Shown here in pieces: positions 16,925 through 25,480 of a DNA stretch of 64,000 nucleotides. The notes under the pieces were generated by a model. The model did no database searches and was not told where the DNA came from. It was given only the letters and a program-made list of their open reading frames with translations. Position numbers and translations under genes: made by a program. Source of the DNA: Ureibacillus thermophilus (GTDB taxonomy: Bacteria; Bacillota; Bacilli; Bacillales_A; Planococcaceae). Each line of letters opens with the position of its first letter. Within the stretch, counting starts at the first letter, position 1. The DNA is taken from assembly GCF_042657185.1 (NCBI RefSeq), contig NZ_JBHSNN010000005.1; one strand, given 5' to 3'.

Positions 16925-18361
16925 ATGAAGGTGGCTGGCATGAAGAAAAGATATATTTTGGCGTTTTTAGCATTATTCATTTTTTTCTATATTCATCCAG
17001 TACAAGGAAAATCGTTGGATGAAACAGTGAAAACAAATTTAGGGACTTCGAATATAAGCGTTTCGATTCGGGATATGGAAAGCGGAAAAATAGTATATGA
17101 AAAAAATGGAGATGTGGGAATGAAGCCAGCATCTACATTGAAATTGCTGACCGCAACTATTGCATTACATACATTAGGGGAAGATTTCCGTTTCCAGACA
17201 GATGTGTACCTTGATGGCCAAATCGAAAACGGAGAATTAATTGGGAATCTTTATTTAAAAGGGCAAGGTGACCCGACGTTTCAAAAGAAGCATTTCTTGC
17301 AAATTGCGGATTTTTTTAGATTGTTGGGCATCCATTCCATTCGTGGCAATTTATATGGCGATGATTTTTATTTTGATGGTGAGCAACTCTCTCCAGGTAT
17401 TGCAAAAGAGGATGAGAGCTATTATTATGCTGCAAGAATCAGCGCCCTCACCATGTCGCCGGATGACGATTACGATGCCGGGACAATTATTGTTCATGTC
17501 AAACCGACAACAATAGGTGAAAAGCCAACGATTGAATTTGAACCAAATGATAGCGGCATGATTTTTGTGAATGAAGCAAAGACCGTATCTTCAAACGAAC
17601 GAAACACAATCGAAATCATCCGGAAATATCGTTCTAACAAGGTTGTCATTTCTGGAAATATTCCGATGGGAGAACCTTATAAAGATTGGGTGACGTTGTA
17701 TAATCCAACGGTGAATACCCTTATAGCCTTCAAGAAAACATTGGAGGAAGAAGGTTTTGTTTTTTATAACACATCCATCGAAAGAAAACCTGTGACCGAA
17801 AATGCAGTGCTGGTTTATTCCAAACCATCCCAGCCTTTAGAAGACCTCGTCCATCCATTTTTGAAATTGAGCAACAACAGCATTGCGGATATTTTAGTGA
17901 AAACAATGGGACAAAAAGTATATGGAGAGGGCAATTTTGAAAGCGGGTTGAAGGTGATTCGAAATTATGGAGAGCAGCTTGGCTTAAATATGTCAGATTG
18001 GCAGTTTGAAGACGGTTCTGGTATATCCCATCAAAATCGAACAACTGCCAATGAGTTGACGAATTTATTAGTAAAGGTTCGAAGCGAGTCGTTTTTCCCT
18101 ATCTTTTTTGAAAGTTTGCCTGTAGGGGGAGAGAAAGACCGCACAATCGGCGGATCGCTCCGGGAAAGATTTTTGAAAGACCATTTGAAAGAACGAATTT
18201 TTGCAAAAACTGGCCATATTACAGGAGTGTATACATTAGCCGGATATGTGAAGGCAAATAGCGGGAAAACGTACGCTTTTGCAGTCATGACTCAAAATCA
18301 GACGAGAAATAAAATCCATGAGATAGATAAAGTAGTCGAAACGATAATCGAGCAGTTTTAA
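16925..18361 (+). CDS. D-Ala-D-Ala carboxypeptidase/endopeptidase, PBP4 (S13) type
   Basis: An exported class-C penicillin-binding protein that trims peptidoglycan. The 478-residue product has an N-terminal signal or anchor (YILAFLALFIFFYIHP), the nucleophile motif STLK (S70, K73), SNN in LSNNSIADI, and the KTG motif in FAKTGHITG. The insert domain between SxxK and SxN marks family S13 (DacB/PbpG-like). A start at ATG 16940, with GAAGGTGG upstream, is equally possible. It is absent, as far as I recall, from the same spot in Bacillus subtilis, so it is a local insertion in the yqf block. Confidence 0.9.
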   Translation: MKVAGMKKRYILAFLALFIFFYIHPVQGKSLDETVKTNLGTSNISVSIRDMESGKIVYEKNGDVGMKPASTLKLLTATIALHTLGEDFRFQTDVYLDGQIENGELIGNLYLKGQGDPTFQKKHFLQIADFFRLLGIHSIRGNLYGDDFYFDGEQLSPGIAKEDESYYYAARISALTMSPDDDYDAGTIIVHVKPTTIGEKPTIEFEPNDSGMIFVNEAKTVSSNERNTIEIIRKYRSNKVVISGNIPMGEPYKDWVTLYNPTVNTLIAFKKTLEEEGFVFYNTSIERKPVTENAVLVYSKPSQPLEDLVHPFLKLSNNSIADILVKTMGQKVYGEGNFESGLKVIRNYGEQLGLNMSDWQFEDGSGISHQNRTTANELTNLLVKVRSESFFPIFFESLPVGGEKDRTIGGSLRERFLKDHLKERIFAKTGHITGVYTLAGYVKANSGKTYAFAVMTQNQTRNKIHEIDKVVETIIEQF

Positions 18362-18416
18362 CCCAGCGTTTGGACAGAGGGATTATAGATTTTTGCAAAT
18401 CATTCCATTCATAAAA

Positions 18417-18461
18417 AAAGAGCGATGGGTTCGAAAAATTTCCATTCGCTCTTCTTTTCAT
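18417..18461. terminator. Bidirectional terminator between PBP gene and yqfT
   Basis: The stem AGAGCGATGGG/CCATTCGCTCT has an A tract before and T-rich bases after. It serves convergent genes. Confidence 0.8.
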
Positions 18462-18464
18462 GCA

Positions 18465-18710
18465 TTATCTCCATTCATCGAGCATTTTTTTATATTTTTT
18501 ATACTTTGAACCTAAAATTTTTTCCGCTTCCTTCAACACCCGTTCAGGGATTCCCGTTACAAGCCAAGTGATATTAGCCTTTTGGGCAAGGGACCGAAGC
18601 TTTTGGATTTCTTCAATTGTTAAATCCATCCCATATTGTTTAGCCATTTTTCGAATTTCTATATCGGATTTCGATAATAAAGATTCCCAAAATTCAATAA
18701 TTTGATTCAT
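18465..18710 (-). CDS. yqfT: DUF2624 protein YqfT
   Basis: A small helical protein of 81 residues found next to nfo and zur in Bacillales; its function is unknown. Conserved-looking features are ITADEL-like helices here read as LTIEEIQKLRSLAQ, and a Lys-rich C-terminus (KYKKYKKMLDEW). The start at 18710 was chosen because AAAGGATG precedes it; a longer frame to 18761 has no ribosome site. Confidence 0.8.
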   Translation of the reverse strand: MNQIIEFWESLLSKSDIEIRKMAKQYGMDLTIEEIQKLRSLAQKANITWLVTGIPERVLKEAEKILGSKYKKYKKMLDEWR

Positions 18711-18783
18711 TTCGTCATCCTTTCTTTTTATCAAGCAAGAAAACTTTACAAAGAAATGCAAATCCCTTATACTTACAAAATGT

Positions 18784-18804
18784 AAATCGTAATGATTTTG
18801 AATT
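18784..18804. promoter_or_regulatory. Zur box upstream of znuC
   Basis: AAATCGTAATGATTTTGAAT closely follows the Bacillus Zur operator (AAATCGTAAT-N-ATTACGATTT): the left half is exact and the right half is degenerate. It lies 16 bases before the znuC ATG, so zinc-loaded Zur would block this operon, including its own gene. Confidence 0.75.
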
Positions 18805-18820
18805 AGAAAGAAGAGAAAAG

Positions 18821-19561
18821 ATGAAAAAACCTTTTGTCGAGTTAGAAAATATTTCTTTTAAATATGGTTCGAATCTCGTTTTAAATAACGTTTCTTTAAA
18901 AGTAGAAGAAGGGGATTTTTTAGCTCTGATTGGACCCAATGGTTCAGGAAAATCGACTTTATTAAAAATCATTTTAGGTTTGCTTAAAGCAAAAGGAGAA
19001 ATCAAGCTTTTTGACGAGCCGATTTCTTCATTTCAACATTGGGAATGGGTTGGGTATGTTTCCCAAAAGTCTAATGCCTTCAACACCGCTTTTCCCGCAA
19101 CGGTAAAAGAAGTGGTGCAAAGCGGGCTGACGAAAAAAGTTGGTTTATTTAAACGAATGCCAAAAGATGCGAAAAAACGGGTGTATGACGCTTTAGCCGC
19201 CGTGGGAATGGAACAATTTCTTCACCGAAATATCGGTGAACTTTCCGGCGGTCAGCAGCAGCGGGTGTTTATCGCCCGAGCATTGATTGCAGAGCCGAAA
19301 TTGCTCGTTTTAGATGAACCAACAGTAGGCGTGGATATCAAGAATGTTCAATCATTTTATGATATGTTGGAGGAATTAAATAAGAAACATCATTTAACCA
19401 TCATTTTAGTAACCCATGACATTGAAACGCCTTCCAATCAGATTAGCCATGTGGCGTTTTTAAATCAACGCATTTTGTTTTATGGGGAAATGGAGAAATA
19501 TAATCAACTTCCTAAAGAACAAATTTACGAATGGTACGGCCATTCCGTACGTGCAGTGTAA
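18821..19561 (+). CDS. znuC: Zinc ABC transporter ATP-binding protein
   Basis: The ATPase of a zinc importer (246 residues). Walker A GPNGSGKST, the Q-loop VSQKS, signature LSGGQQQR, Walker B LLVLDEP and the H-loop VTHD are all present. The tail has the AdcC/ZnuC form. It is first in znuC-znuB-zur and sits directly behind a Zur box; the binding protein ZnuA is not encoded in the window. Confidence 0.93.
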   Translation: MKKPFVELENISFKYGSNLVLNNVSLKVEEGDFLALIGPNGSGKSTLLKIILGLLKAKGEIKLFDEPISSFQHWEWVGYVSQKSNAFNTAFPATVKEVVQSGLTKKVGLFKRMPKDAKKRVYDALAAVGMEQFLHRNIGELSGGQQQRVFIARALIAEPKLLVLDEPTVGVDIKNVQSFYDMLEELNKKHHLTIILVTHDIETPSNQISHVAFLNQRILFYGEMEKYNQLPKEQIYEWYGHSVRAV

Positions 19562-19572
19562 GGAGAGCGGTT

Positions 19573-20418
19573 ATGTTAGATGCGATTGTACATTATGAAT
19601 TCTTACAAAATGCCTTTCTTTCAGGAATGATCATTGGTTTTTTTGCGCCGCTCCTCGGTGTTTTTATTGTCGTTCGTCGAATGTCTTTAATTGCTGATGC
19701 GCTCTCTCACGTTACTTTAGCTGGGATTACGGGGGGGCTTCTTCTAAATCAGCAGTTTGTGGCCTTCAGTCTCTTCAATCCAATTTATTTCGGGATCGCT
19801 GCCAGCGTGCTTGGTTCCGTTCTAATCGAGAGGTTAAGAGCTTTATATAAACATTACGAGGAATTGGCGATTCCGATTATTATGTCGTGCGGCATCGGGG
19901 TAAGCGCCATTTTTATTTCCCTTGCCAATGGGTTTACGACAGATGTGATGGGGTATCTCTTTGGCACGGTTTCTGCTGTTTCAAGGCAGGATTTATGGAT
20001 TATAATCGCCATTGCATTGATTGTCTTATTTTTTTTGGTACTCTTTTTTAAAGAAATGTTCGTTTTATCCTTTGATGAAGAATATGCCAAAGCATCCGGG
20101 CTTCCGGCGAAATTAATACATTTTTTATTTATGGTGGTCGTTGCATTAACTATCGCAGCCAGCATGCGAATTGTCGGTATTTTGCTCGTTTCTTCAATGA
20201 TAACATTGCCGGTTGCCAGCGCCATGCGATTGGCGAAAGGGTTTAAAGGAACGATGATCTATGCAGTTATATTTGGCGAATTAGCGGTTATTGTAGGTTT
20301 AATTTTTGCTTTCTACTTAGATATAGCGCCAGGCGGAACAATTGTCGTAACCTCTATCCTTATTTTAATGATCGTTATTTTGTTCAAAAAAGCGGTTCGG
20401 AAGGAGGCGCAGCAATGA
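19573..20418 (+). CDS. znuB: Zinc ABC transporter permease
   Basis: The membrane subunit of the zinc importer, ABC-3 family, 281 residues with about eight hydrophobic segments. Typical motifs are MIIGFFAPLLGVFIVVRRM and LIADALSHVTLAGI. The start is ATG 19573 with AAGGAGAG upstream; the frame is open back into znuC. It overlaps zur by four bases (ATGA). Confidence 0.93.
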   Translation: MLDAIVHYEFLQNAFLSGMIIGFFAPLLGVFIVVRRMSLIADALSHVTLAGITGGLLLNQQFVAFSLFNPIYFGIAASVLGSVLIERLRALYKHYEELAIPIIMSCGIGVSAIFISLANGFTTDVMGYLFGTVSAVSRQDLWIIIAIALIVLFFLVLFFKEMFVLSFDEEYAKASGLPAKLIHFLFMVVVALTIAASMRIVGILLVSSMITLPVASAMRLAKGFKGTMIYAVIFGELAVIVGLIFAFYLDIAPGGTIVVTSILILMIVILFKKAVRKEAQQ

Positions 20419-20828
20419 ATCGGGAAAAAGCTTGGGAAATATTAAAAGCCCATGGGTATAAAAAAACGGATAAACGGGAGCTCATTTTATCGATGTTTGA
20501 AGCGACCGATAAATATTTGACTGCCCGGGATTTATTGGAAGTGTTGAAAAAGGACTACCCTGGCATGAGCTATGATACGATTTATCGGAATCTAGCAACC
20601 TTTGTAGAGTTGGGTATTTTAGAAGAAACTGAATTGAATGGAGAAAAAAATTTCCGCATGCATTGTGAAGTGGATCACCATCATCACCATTTTATTTGTA
20701 TGAAATGCGGAATGGTGAAAGAAGTTTCGTTATGTCCTTTGGAAATGATGGAATCCATGCTACCAGGTTATTCCATTGAATCTCATAAATTTGAAATCTA
20801 TGGAAAATGTCCGGCATGTAATGTATAA
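20415..20828 (+). CDS. zur: Zinc uptake repressor Zur (Fur family)
   Basis: A 137-residue Fur-family repressor. The N-terminal winged helix (AWEILKAHGYKKTDKRELIL, SYDTIYRNLATF) is followed by a metal-sensing domain with HCEVDHHHHHF, ICMKCG and a closing CPACNV; the two CxxC pairs form the structural zinc site. Being in the znuCB operon and behind a Zur box identifies it as Zur rather than Fur or PerR. Confidence 0.94.
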   Translation: MNREKAWEILKAHGYKKTDKRELILSMFEATDKYLTARDLLEVLKKDYPGMSYDTIYRNLATFVELGILEETELNGEKNFRMHCEVDHHHHHFICMKCGMVKEVSLCPLEMMESMLPGYSIESHKFEIYGKCPACNV

Positions 20829-20919
20829 TTTTTCTTATGATGCAAACAAAGGGGCAGAAGAAATACCATTTATAAGCAAATCTGTTCCTGGAAAATAAAG
20901 AAATAAAGAGGGGTAAGAA

Positions 20920-21858
20920 ATGAAGCTGAAGAGAATCTATTTTTTACTTGCACTTATACTTGCCTTGGCATTAGCAGGCTGCGGCAAGGATGATGAAGCG
21001 GCGCCAAAAGAAACAGATGCCAAAAAATCCGGCGATTCCTATACGGTGGTGGATGACCGCGGGGTAGAAATTACATTTGATAAAGTGCCTGAAACCGTCA
21101 TTTCGTTGCAGCCAAGCAATACGGAAATTTTGTTTGAATTAGGCGTGGGAGACAAAGTTATTGGTGTTACGGAATATGACGTATGGCCGGAAGAAGTGCA
21201 AAACATTGAAAAAGTATCAGACACAATCAATGTGAACTTGGAAAGGGTTATTGAATTGAATCCGGATGTGGTATTTGCCTACACAATGGGCGGAGAGGAA
21301 CAAGTGGAGCAGTTGGAAAGCGCGGGATTGAAAGTGTTTGTCATCCAATCCGCCAGCTCCATCGAGGATGTGTACGGTGACATCGGACAAATTGCCCAAG
21401 TGATGGGCGTTGAAGACAAAGGTAAAGAATTGGTTGAAAAAATCAAAGGTCAATTTGCTGAACTGAAAGAAAAAACAGATAAAATAGAGCAGAAGAAAAA
21501 AGTTTATTTTGAAATCGCTCCTGCACCGGATATTTGGTCCATTGGTTCAGGCACATTCCAGCAAGAGTTAATTGAAGCAGCGGGGATTGAAAATATTTAT
21601 AGAGATCAAAATGGTTGGTTTTCAATATCTGAGGAAGACATTATCAACCGCAATCCAGATGCAATTATTACAACGGTGAATTATGGCAAAGATCCAACAG
21701 TAGAAATTAAATCTCGCCAAGGTTGGGAATCTGTTACGGCTATTCAAAATGGGGCCGTTTATGAACTGGATGCGAATATTTTGGACAGACCTGGTCCACG
21801 CATTGCAGAAGCAGCCGAATTAATGGCCAAAACAATTTATCCGGAAATATTTGAATAA
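20920..21858 (+). CDS. Cobalamin/iron-type ABC substrate-binding lipoprotein
   Basis: A 312-residue lipoprotein with signal peptide and lipobox LALAGC (C21), then a type III periplasmic-binding fold (PeriplasmicBP_2): TVVDDRGVEITFDKVPETVISLQPSNTEIL near the N-terminus and WFSISEEDI in the second lobe. This is the BtuF/FhuD class, which binds vitamin B12 or ferric siderophores. The sequence looks most like the BtuF (YvrC) branch. No permease or ATPase is adjacent. Ribosome site GAGGGG precedes the ATG. Confidence 0.85.
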   Translation: MKLKRIYFLLALILALALAGCGKDDEAAPKETDAKKSGDSYTVVDDRGVEITFDKVPETVISLQPSNTEILFELGVGDKVIGVTEYDVWPEEVQNIEKVSDTINVNLERVIELNPDVVFAYTMGGEEQVEQLESAGLKVFVIQSASSIEDVYGDIGQIAQVMGVEDKGKELVEKIKGQFAELKEKTDKIEQKKKVYFEIAPAPDIWSIGSGTFQQELIEAAGIENIYRDQNGWFSISEEDIINRNPDAIITTVNYGKDPTVEIKSRQGWESVTAIQNGAVYELDANILDRPGPRIAEAAELMAKTIYPEIFE

Positions 21859-21868
21859 TAAAACTAGA

Positions 21869-21911
21869 AGGGTGTCGTCTCAAAAGTTCTTTTGAAACGA
21901 CACCTTTTTTA
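21869..21911 (+). terminator. Terminator after BtuF-like gene
   Basis: The stem AGGTGTCGTCTCAAAA/TTTTGAAACGACACCT has a short loop and a T run after it. It separates the gene from repeat array 1. Confidence 0.9.
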
Positions 21912-21920
21912 TTTTTGAAA

Positions 21921-22256
21921 GTATCTGTACTAAATGGAGAAGTAAACGCACAAAAGGTGGAAGTATCCGCACCAAATGGGGGAGTAAACGCACGAAACGG
22001 AGCAGTATCCGCACGAAATGGGGGAGTAAACGCACGAAACGGAGCAGTATCCGCACGAAATGGGGGAGTAAACGCGCAAAAAATGGAAGTATCCGCACGA
22101 AATGAGGAGGTAAACGCACGAAACGGAGCAGTATCCGCACGAAATGAGGAGGTAAACGCACAAAAGGTGGAAGTATCCGCACTAATTGGAGGAGTAAACG
22201 CACAAAATGGAAATTCATCCGCACTAAATGAAAATCCACCCCACCAAATAAGAAAA
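21921..22256. repeat. 21-bp minisatellite array 1 (about 16 units)
   Basis: Tandem units of exactly 21 bp alternate between two forms, for example GTAAACGCACGAAACGGAGC(A) and GTATCCGCACGAAATGGGGG(A). The constant core is CGCACGAAAT; most change is in the last six bases. The phase is unbroken from 21921 to 22215, and the final units decay. The same unit makes up array 2 at 56295-57905. It lies between two terminators of convergent genes. No spacers exist, so it is not CRISPR. Coding frames through it (117 codons on +, 169 on -) have no ribosome site. Confidence 0.9.
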
Positions 22257-22306
22257 AAGACCGAATAGAAAAACTCATTGTTTTCTCCATTCGATCTTTT
22301 TTAAAA
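22257..22306 (-). terminator. Terminator of the MFS gene
   Basis: The arms AGACCGAATAGAAAA and TTTTCTCCATTCGATCT pair with a short loop and are flanked by A and T runs. It ends the minus-strand exporter gene. Confidence 0.75.
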
Positions 22307-22327
22307 CTTTTAGACATCTCGTTCTTT

Positions 22328-23719
22328 TTAAGTGTTTGGCATTTTCTTCTTAGAAAGGAAGAAGGATAGGATGAAGCCAATGAATGCAAATATAAATGCT
22401 ACGAAGAAGGCCGTTTTAATTCCGTTTGAAATTTCATAGCCAGCTACTTGTTGAGCATTTCCAGCACTCATCACTGTTACAAGGAGCGCTGTGAAGATGG
22501 AGGCGCCGACTGTCCGGATAGTGTTGTGCATAGCCGTACCATGGGCAATCAATTCGCGGTTCAATGAATTGATTCCAGCGGTCATCAACGGCATGGAAAG
22601 CAAAGCAAAGCCGAGCATTTGGATTGTAAACATGATAGACACGGCAACAAATGGAGTATTTTGGTCGATGAAGTTATACAAAACGCAGGCCAATACGATA
22701 CAACCAAATCCGCTGATGGCTAATCCCTTTATTCCGAATCTGTCAAATAATTTTCCTGAAACCGGCGACATGGCACCTGTGATGATGGCACCCGGCAAAA
22801 GCATAACCCCAGAAGTGAGGGCAGAACCTTGTTGAATCTTCTGTACGAAAATAGGCAAGATGGTTTCAATGCCAATCAGCAACCCGAATACAACGATGGA
22901 AAGAATCGTCGTCAACGTAAATTCCTTGGATTGGAACACGGTGAAATTCAACATCGGCTGCTGCAGCTTAAATTGTCTTCTGATGAAGAATATTAATGAA
23001 AAACTACCGATGACGATGGAAAGAATCACGTTTGTACTTGCCCATCCATATGATCCTACCAAACTCGTTGCATAAAGGATGCCGCCCCAACCAAAGGAAG
23101 ACAATATCACCGACAATACATCCAGTTTTCTTTCATGTTGTGTGGTCACATTTTTCATTAAAAAGATGGAAAGAATGAACACAATCAGCGTAAATGGTAA
23201 GACGGTAAAGAATAAAAATCTCCACGAAAAGTGATCAATAATCCATCCTGCAAGAGTCGGTCCAATAGCTGGAGCAAAACCAACTACAAGGCCGCTCATT
23301 CCCATGGCAGCCCCGCGTTTTTCCACAGGATAGATGGAGAAAATAACTGTTTGCATCAACGGCATTAACATTCCTGCACCAATCGCCTGAATAATGCGGG
23401 CAGCTATGAGTAGCCAGAAATTCGGGGTTATGGCTCCGATGAATGTACCGATGGCAAAGACGCCGAGGGCAAAAATTAATAATGCTTTACTGCTATATTT
23501 TTCAATGAGAAATGCAGTAATTGGAATCATCACTCCATTGGCCATCATAAACCCGGTCGTCACCCATTGGGCAAGTGATGGACTGATGGAGAATTCCTCC
23601 ATAATTGACGGCAATGCCACAATAAGTAGCGTTTGGTTCAGCAAAGAAACAAAGGATGCCGCAAGCAAAATGCTGACGATTACATTGCGGTTATATGAAA
23701 CTTTATTTACCATATCCAA
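22328..23719 (-). CDS. MFS drug exporter of the DHA2 (EmrB/QacA, 14-helix) family
   Basis: A proton-driven multidrug exporter of 463 residues. It has motif D1 at the start (NQTLLIVALPSIMEEF), motif A variants, and motif C GPTLAGWIIDHFSWRFLF, typical of DHA2 transporters. About 14 hydrophobic segments can be counted. The TTG at 23719 is the likely start because AAAGGAG lies seven bases upstream; an ATG two codons later is also possible. It most resembles LmrB/YhcA of Bacillus; the substrate cannot be told. Confidence 0.9.
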   Translation of the reverse strand: MDMVNKVSYNRNVIVSILLAASFVSLLNQTLLIVALPSIMEEFSISPSLAQWVTTGFMMANGVMIPITAFLIEKYSSKALLIFALGVFAIGTFIGAITPNFWLLIAARIIQAIGAGMLMPLMQTVIFSIYPVEKRGAAMGMSGLVVGFAPAIGPTLAGWIIDHFSWRFLFFTVLPFTLIVFILSIFLMKNVTTQHERKLDVLSVILSSFGWGGILYATSLVGSYGWASTNVILSIVIGSFSLIFFIRRQFKLQQPMLNFTVFQSKEFTLTTILSIVVFGLLIGIETILPIFVQKIQQGSALTSGVMLLPGAIITGAMSPVSGKLFDRFGIKGLAISGFGCIVLACVLYNFIDQNTPFVAVSIMFTIQMLGFALLSMPLMTAGINSLNRELIAHGTAMHNTIRTVGASIFTALLVTVMSAGNAQQVAGYEISNGIKTAFFVAFIFAFIGFILSFFLSKKKMPNT

Positions 23720-23808
23720 ATCAATTCTCCTTTGCTATAGAAAGGAAATAATAAAGAAAGCTTAAAATATTTCAGAAAAGAAATCAAGAAAAGAGAAATG
23801 AATCACAT

Positions 23809-23837
23809 GTATGGAATATCTTTCTTCGAACATAATA
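23809..23837 (+). promoter_or_regulatory. Putative sigma-G/sigma-F promoter of the gerA-type operon
   Basis: GTATG (23809-23813), a 17-base spacer and CATAATA (23831-23837) agree with the forespore sigma-G pattern (gHATR, CATnHTA). Forespore expression is what germination receptors require. The match was made by eye. Confidence 0.5.
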
Positions 23838-23875
23838 ACAGCAAAAACTATAAACAGATAGGCAGGTGATTTTGA

Positions 23876-25480
23876 ATGTCACCATTTTTTAAGAAGAGCA
23901 ATCACAATACAGATAAAACAGATGTATTTCTGGAAAGCAAGATTGTCAATGAATATAAAGAGAAACCACTCTCACCCCGACTTGAAGAGAATATCCAGAT
24001 TTTGAAAAAAATTTTCGAAAAGGACATGGATTATTCCATTCGACGATTTGAACTTTTTCAAAAAACCCCATCAGCCATTGTGTATCTCAATTCATTGGTT
24101 GATAAAAAAGTCATCAATCAGGACATTCTCAAACAATTGCAAGAACATGTGATGACAGAGGAACAACACGCCAATTTACCACAGTATATTATGGAAAATA
24201 TACTTTATTATAACGACGTGGTAACGGTTCAAAATCTATCCCAAGTGATTGGTGCTATTGTACAAGGGAAAGCCATTGTGATAATTGATGGTATCCAAGA
24301 AGCACTGGAACTCGATGTTTTAATAAAGGAAAAACGAAGCATCGAGGAACCGGAAACGGAGCGGGTTGTACGGGGGCCAAGAGATGGATTTATTGAACAA
24401 ATACAAACAAATATTGCATTGTTGCGGTATCGTCTTCCCATTCCGGAATTTCGTGTGGAGGAAACGGAAGTGGGCGTTCGTACGAAAACGAAAGTGGTTG
24501 TTTGTTATATAGAAGATATAGCCAACCCCACTTTAGTACAAGAAGTGAAGAAAAGAATTGATGCCATTGAAATTGATGGCGTTTTGGATTCTGTCTATAT
24601 CGAACACTTTCTAGAAGATAATCCTATTTCTCCATTCCCTCAGCTGATTAACACGGAAAGGCCAAATCGGGTGATAGGGAATCTATTGGAAGGCCGTGTT
24701 GCCGTTTTAGTCGATGGAAGTCCATCAGCATTAATTGCTCCTGCAACGTTCAACCAATTTTATCATACAGAGGAAGATTACAATCAACACTGGGTGTTTT
24801 CCTCTTTAGTCCGGATATTTCGGATTATGGCGCTTTCATTTTCATTAACCTTTTCTGCCATATATGTAACCGTCTTTTCGTACCATCCGGAGTTGATTCC
24901 GGCCAAATATGTCGTTGCGGCTTCCACCGGCGCCCTCACCATTCCATTTCCAATCGTGTTTGAAGTACTAGTGCTGGAGTTTTCGATGGAAGTGTTGCGG
25001 GAAGCGAGTGTGCGAATGCCGCAACAAGTCGGCGGCGCTTTATCGATTGTAGGAGTGCTTGTTGTTGGGCAAGCTGCCGTACAAGCAGGGTTTGTAAGTC
25101 CCATCACCGTTGTTATTATCGGGATGTCAACGATTGCTTCCTTTGCTGTCCCTGCATATAATGCAGCCAATACGTTCCGCATGCTACGATTTCTTCTAAT
25201 TATTTTAGCAGGTGTATTAGGGTTACTGGGAATTGCATTGGGACTAATCCTTGTAGCGAATCACATGCTCTCATTACGTTCTTTTGGCGTTCCATACATG
25301 TCACCTTATGCACCATTAGATATAAAATCTTTAAAAGATTCCATTATTCGAGCTCCATATAGAAAAATGACGCAACGTCCAGCGAAAATTCATCCGCAAG
25401 ATAAAACGCGAATAGGAGATGTACCAAAAGACTATACAAATTACAACTTTCTCAATAAAGAAGAAAGGGAAAAACTATGA
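23876..25480 (+). CDS. Spore germination receptor subunit A (GerA family)
   Basis: Subunit A of a nutrient germination receptor in the spore inner membrane, 534 residues. The long N-terminal hydrophilic domain (about residues 1-300, with DYSIRRFELF and the VVIDGIQEALEL block) is followed by about five membrane helices (from FRIMALSFSLTFSAIYVTVF) and a short polar tail. The motif RLPIPEFRVEETEVGVRTKT matches the GerAA family. First gene of an A-B-C operon with four-base overlaps. The germinant is not predictable. Confidence 0.93.
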   Translation: MSPFFKKSNHNTDKTDVFLESKIVNEYKEKPLSPRLEENIQILKKIFEKDMDYSIRRFELFQKTPSAIVYLNSLVDKKVINQDILKQLQEHVMTEEQHANLPQYIMENILYYNDVVTVQNLSQVIGAIVQGKAIVIIDGIQEALELDVLIKEKRSIEEPETERVVRGPRDGFIEQIQTNIALLRYRLPIPEFRVEETEVGVRTKTKVVVCYIEDIANPTLVQEVKKRIDAIEIDGVLDSVYIEHFLEDNPISPFPQLINTERPNRVIGNLLEGRVAVLVDGSPSALIAPATFNQFYHTEEDYNQHWVFSSLVRIFRIMALSFSLTFSAIYVTVFSYHPELIPAKYVVAASTGALTIPFPIVFEVLVLEFSMEVLREASVRMPQQVGGALSIVGVLVVGQAAVQAGFVSPITVVIIGMSTIASFAVPAYNAANTFRMLRFLLIILAGVLGLLGIALGLILVANHMLSLRSFGVPYMSPYAPLDIKSLKDSIIRAPYRKMTQRPAKIHPQDKTRIGDVPKDYTNYNFLNKEEREKL

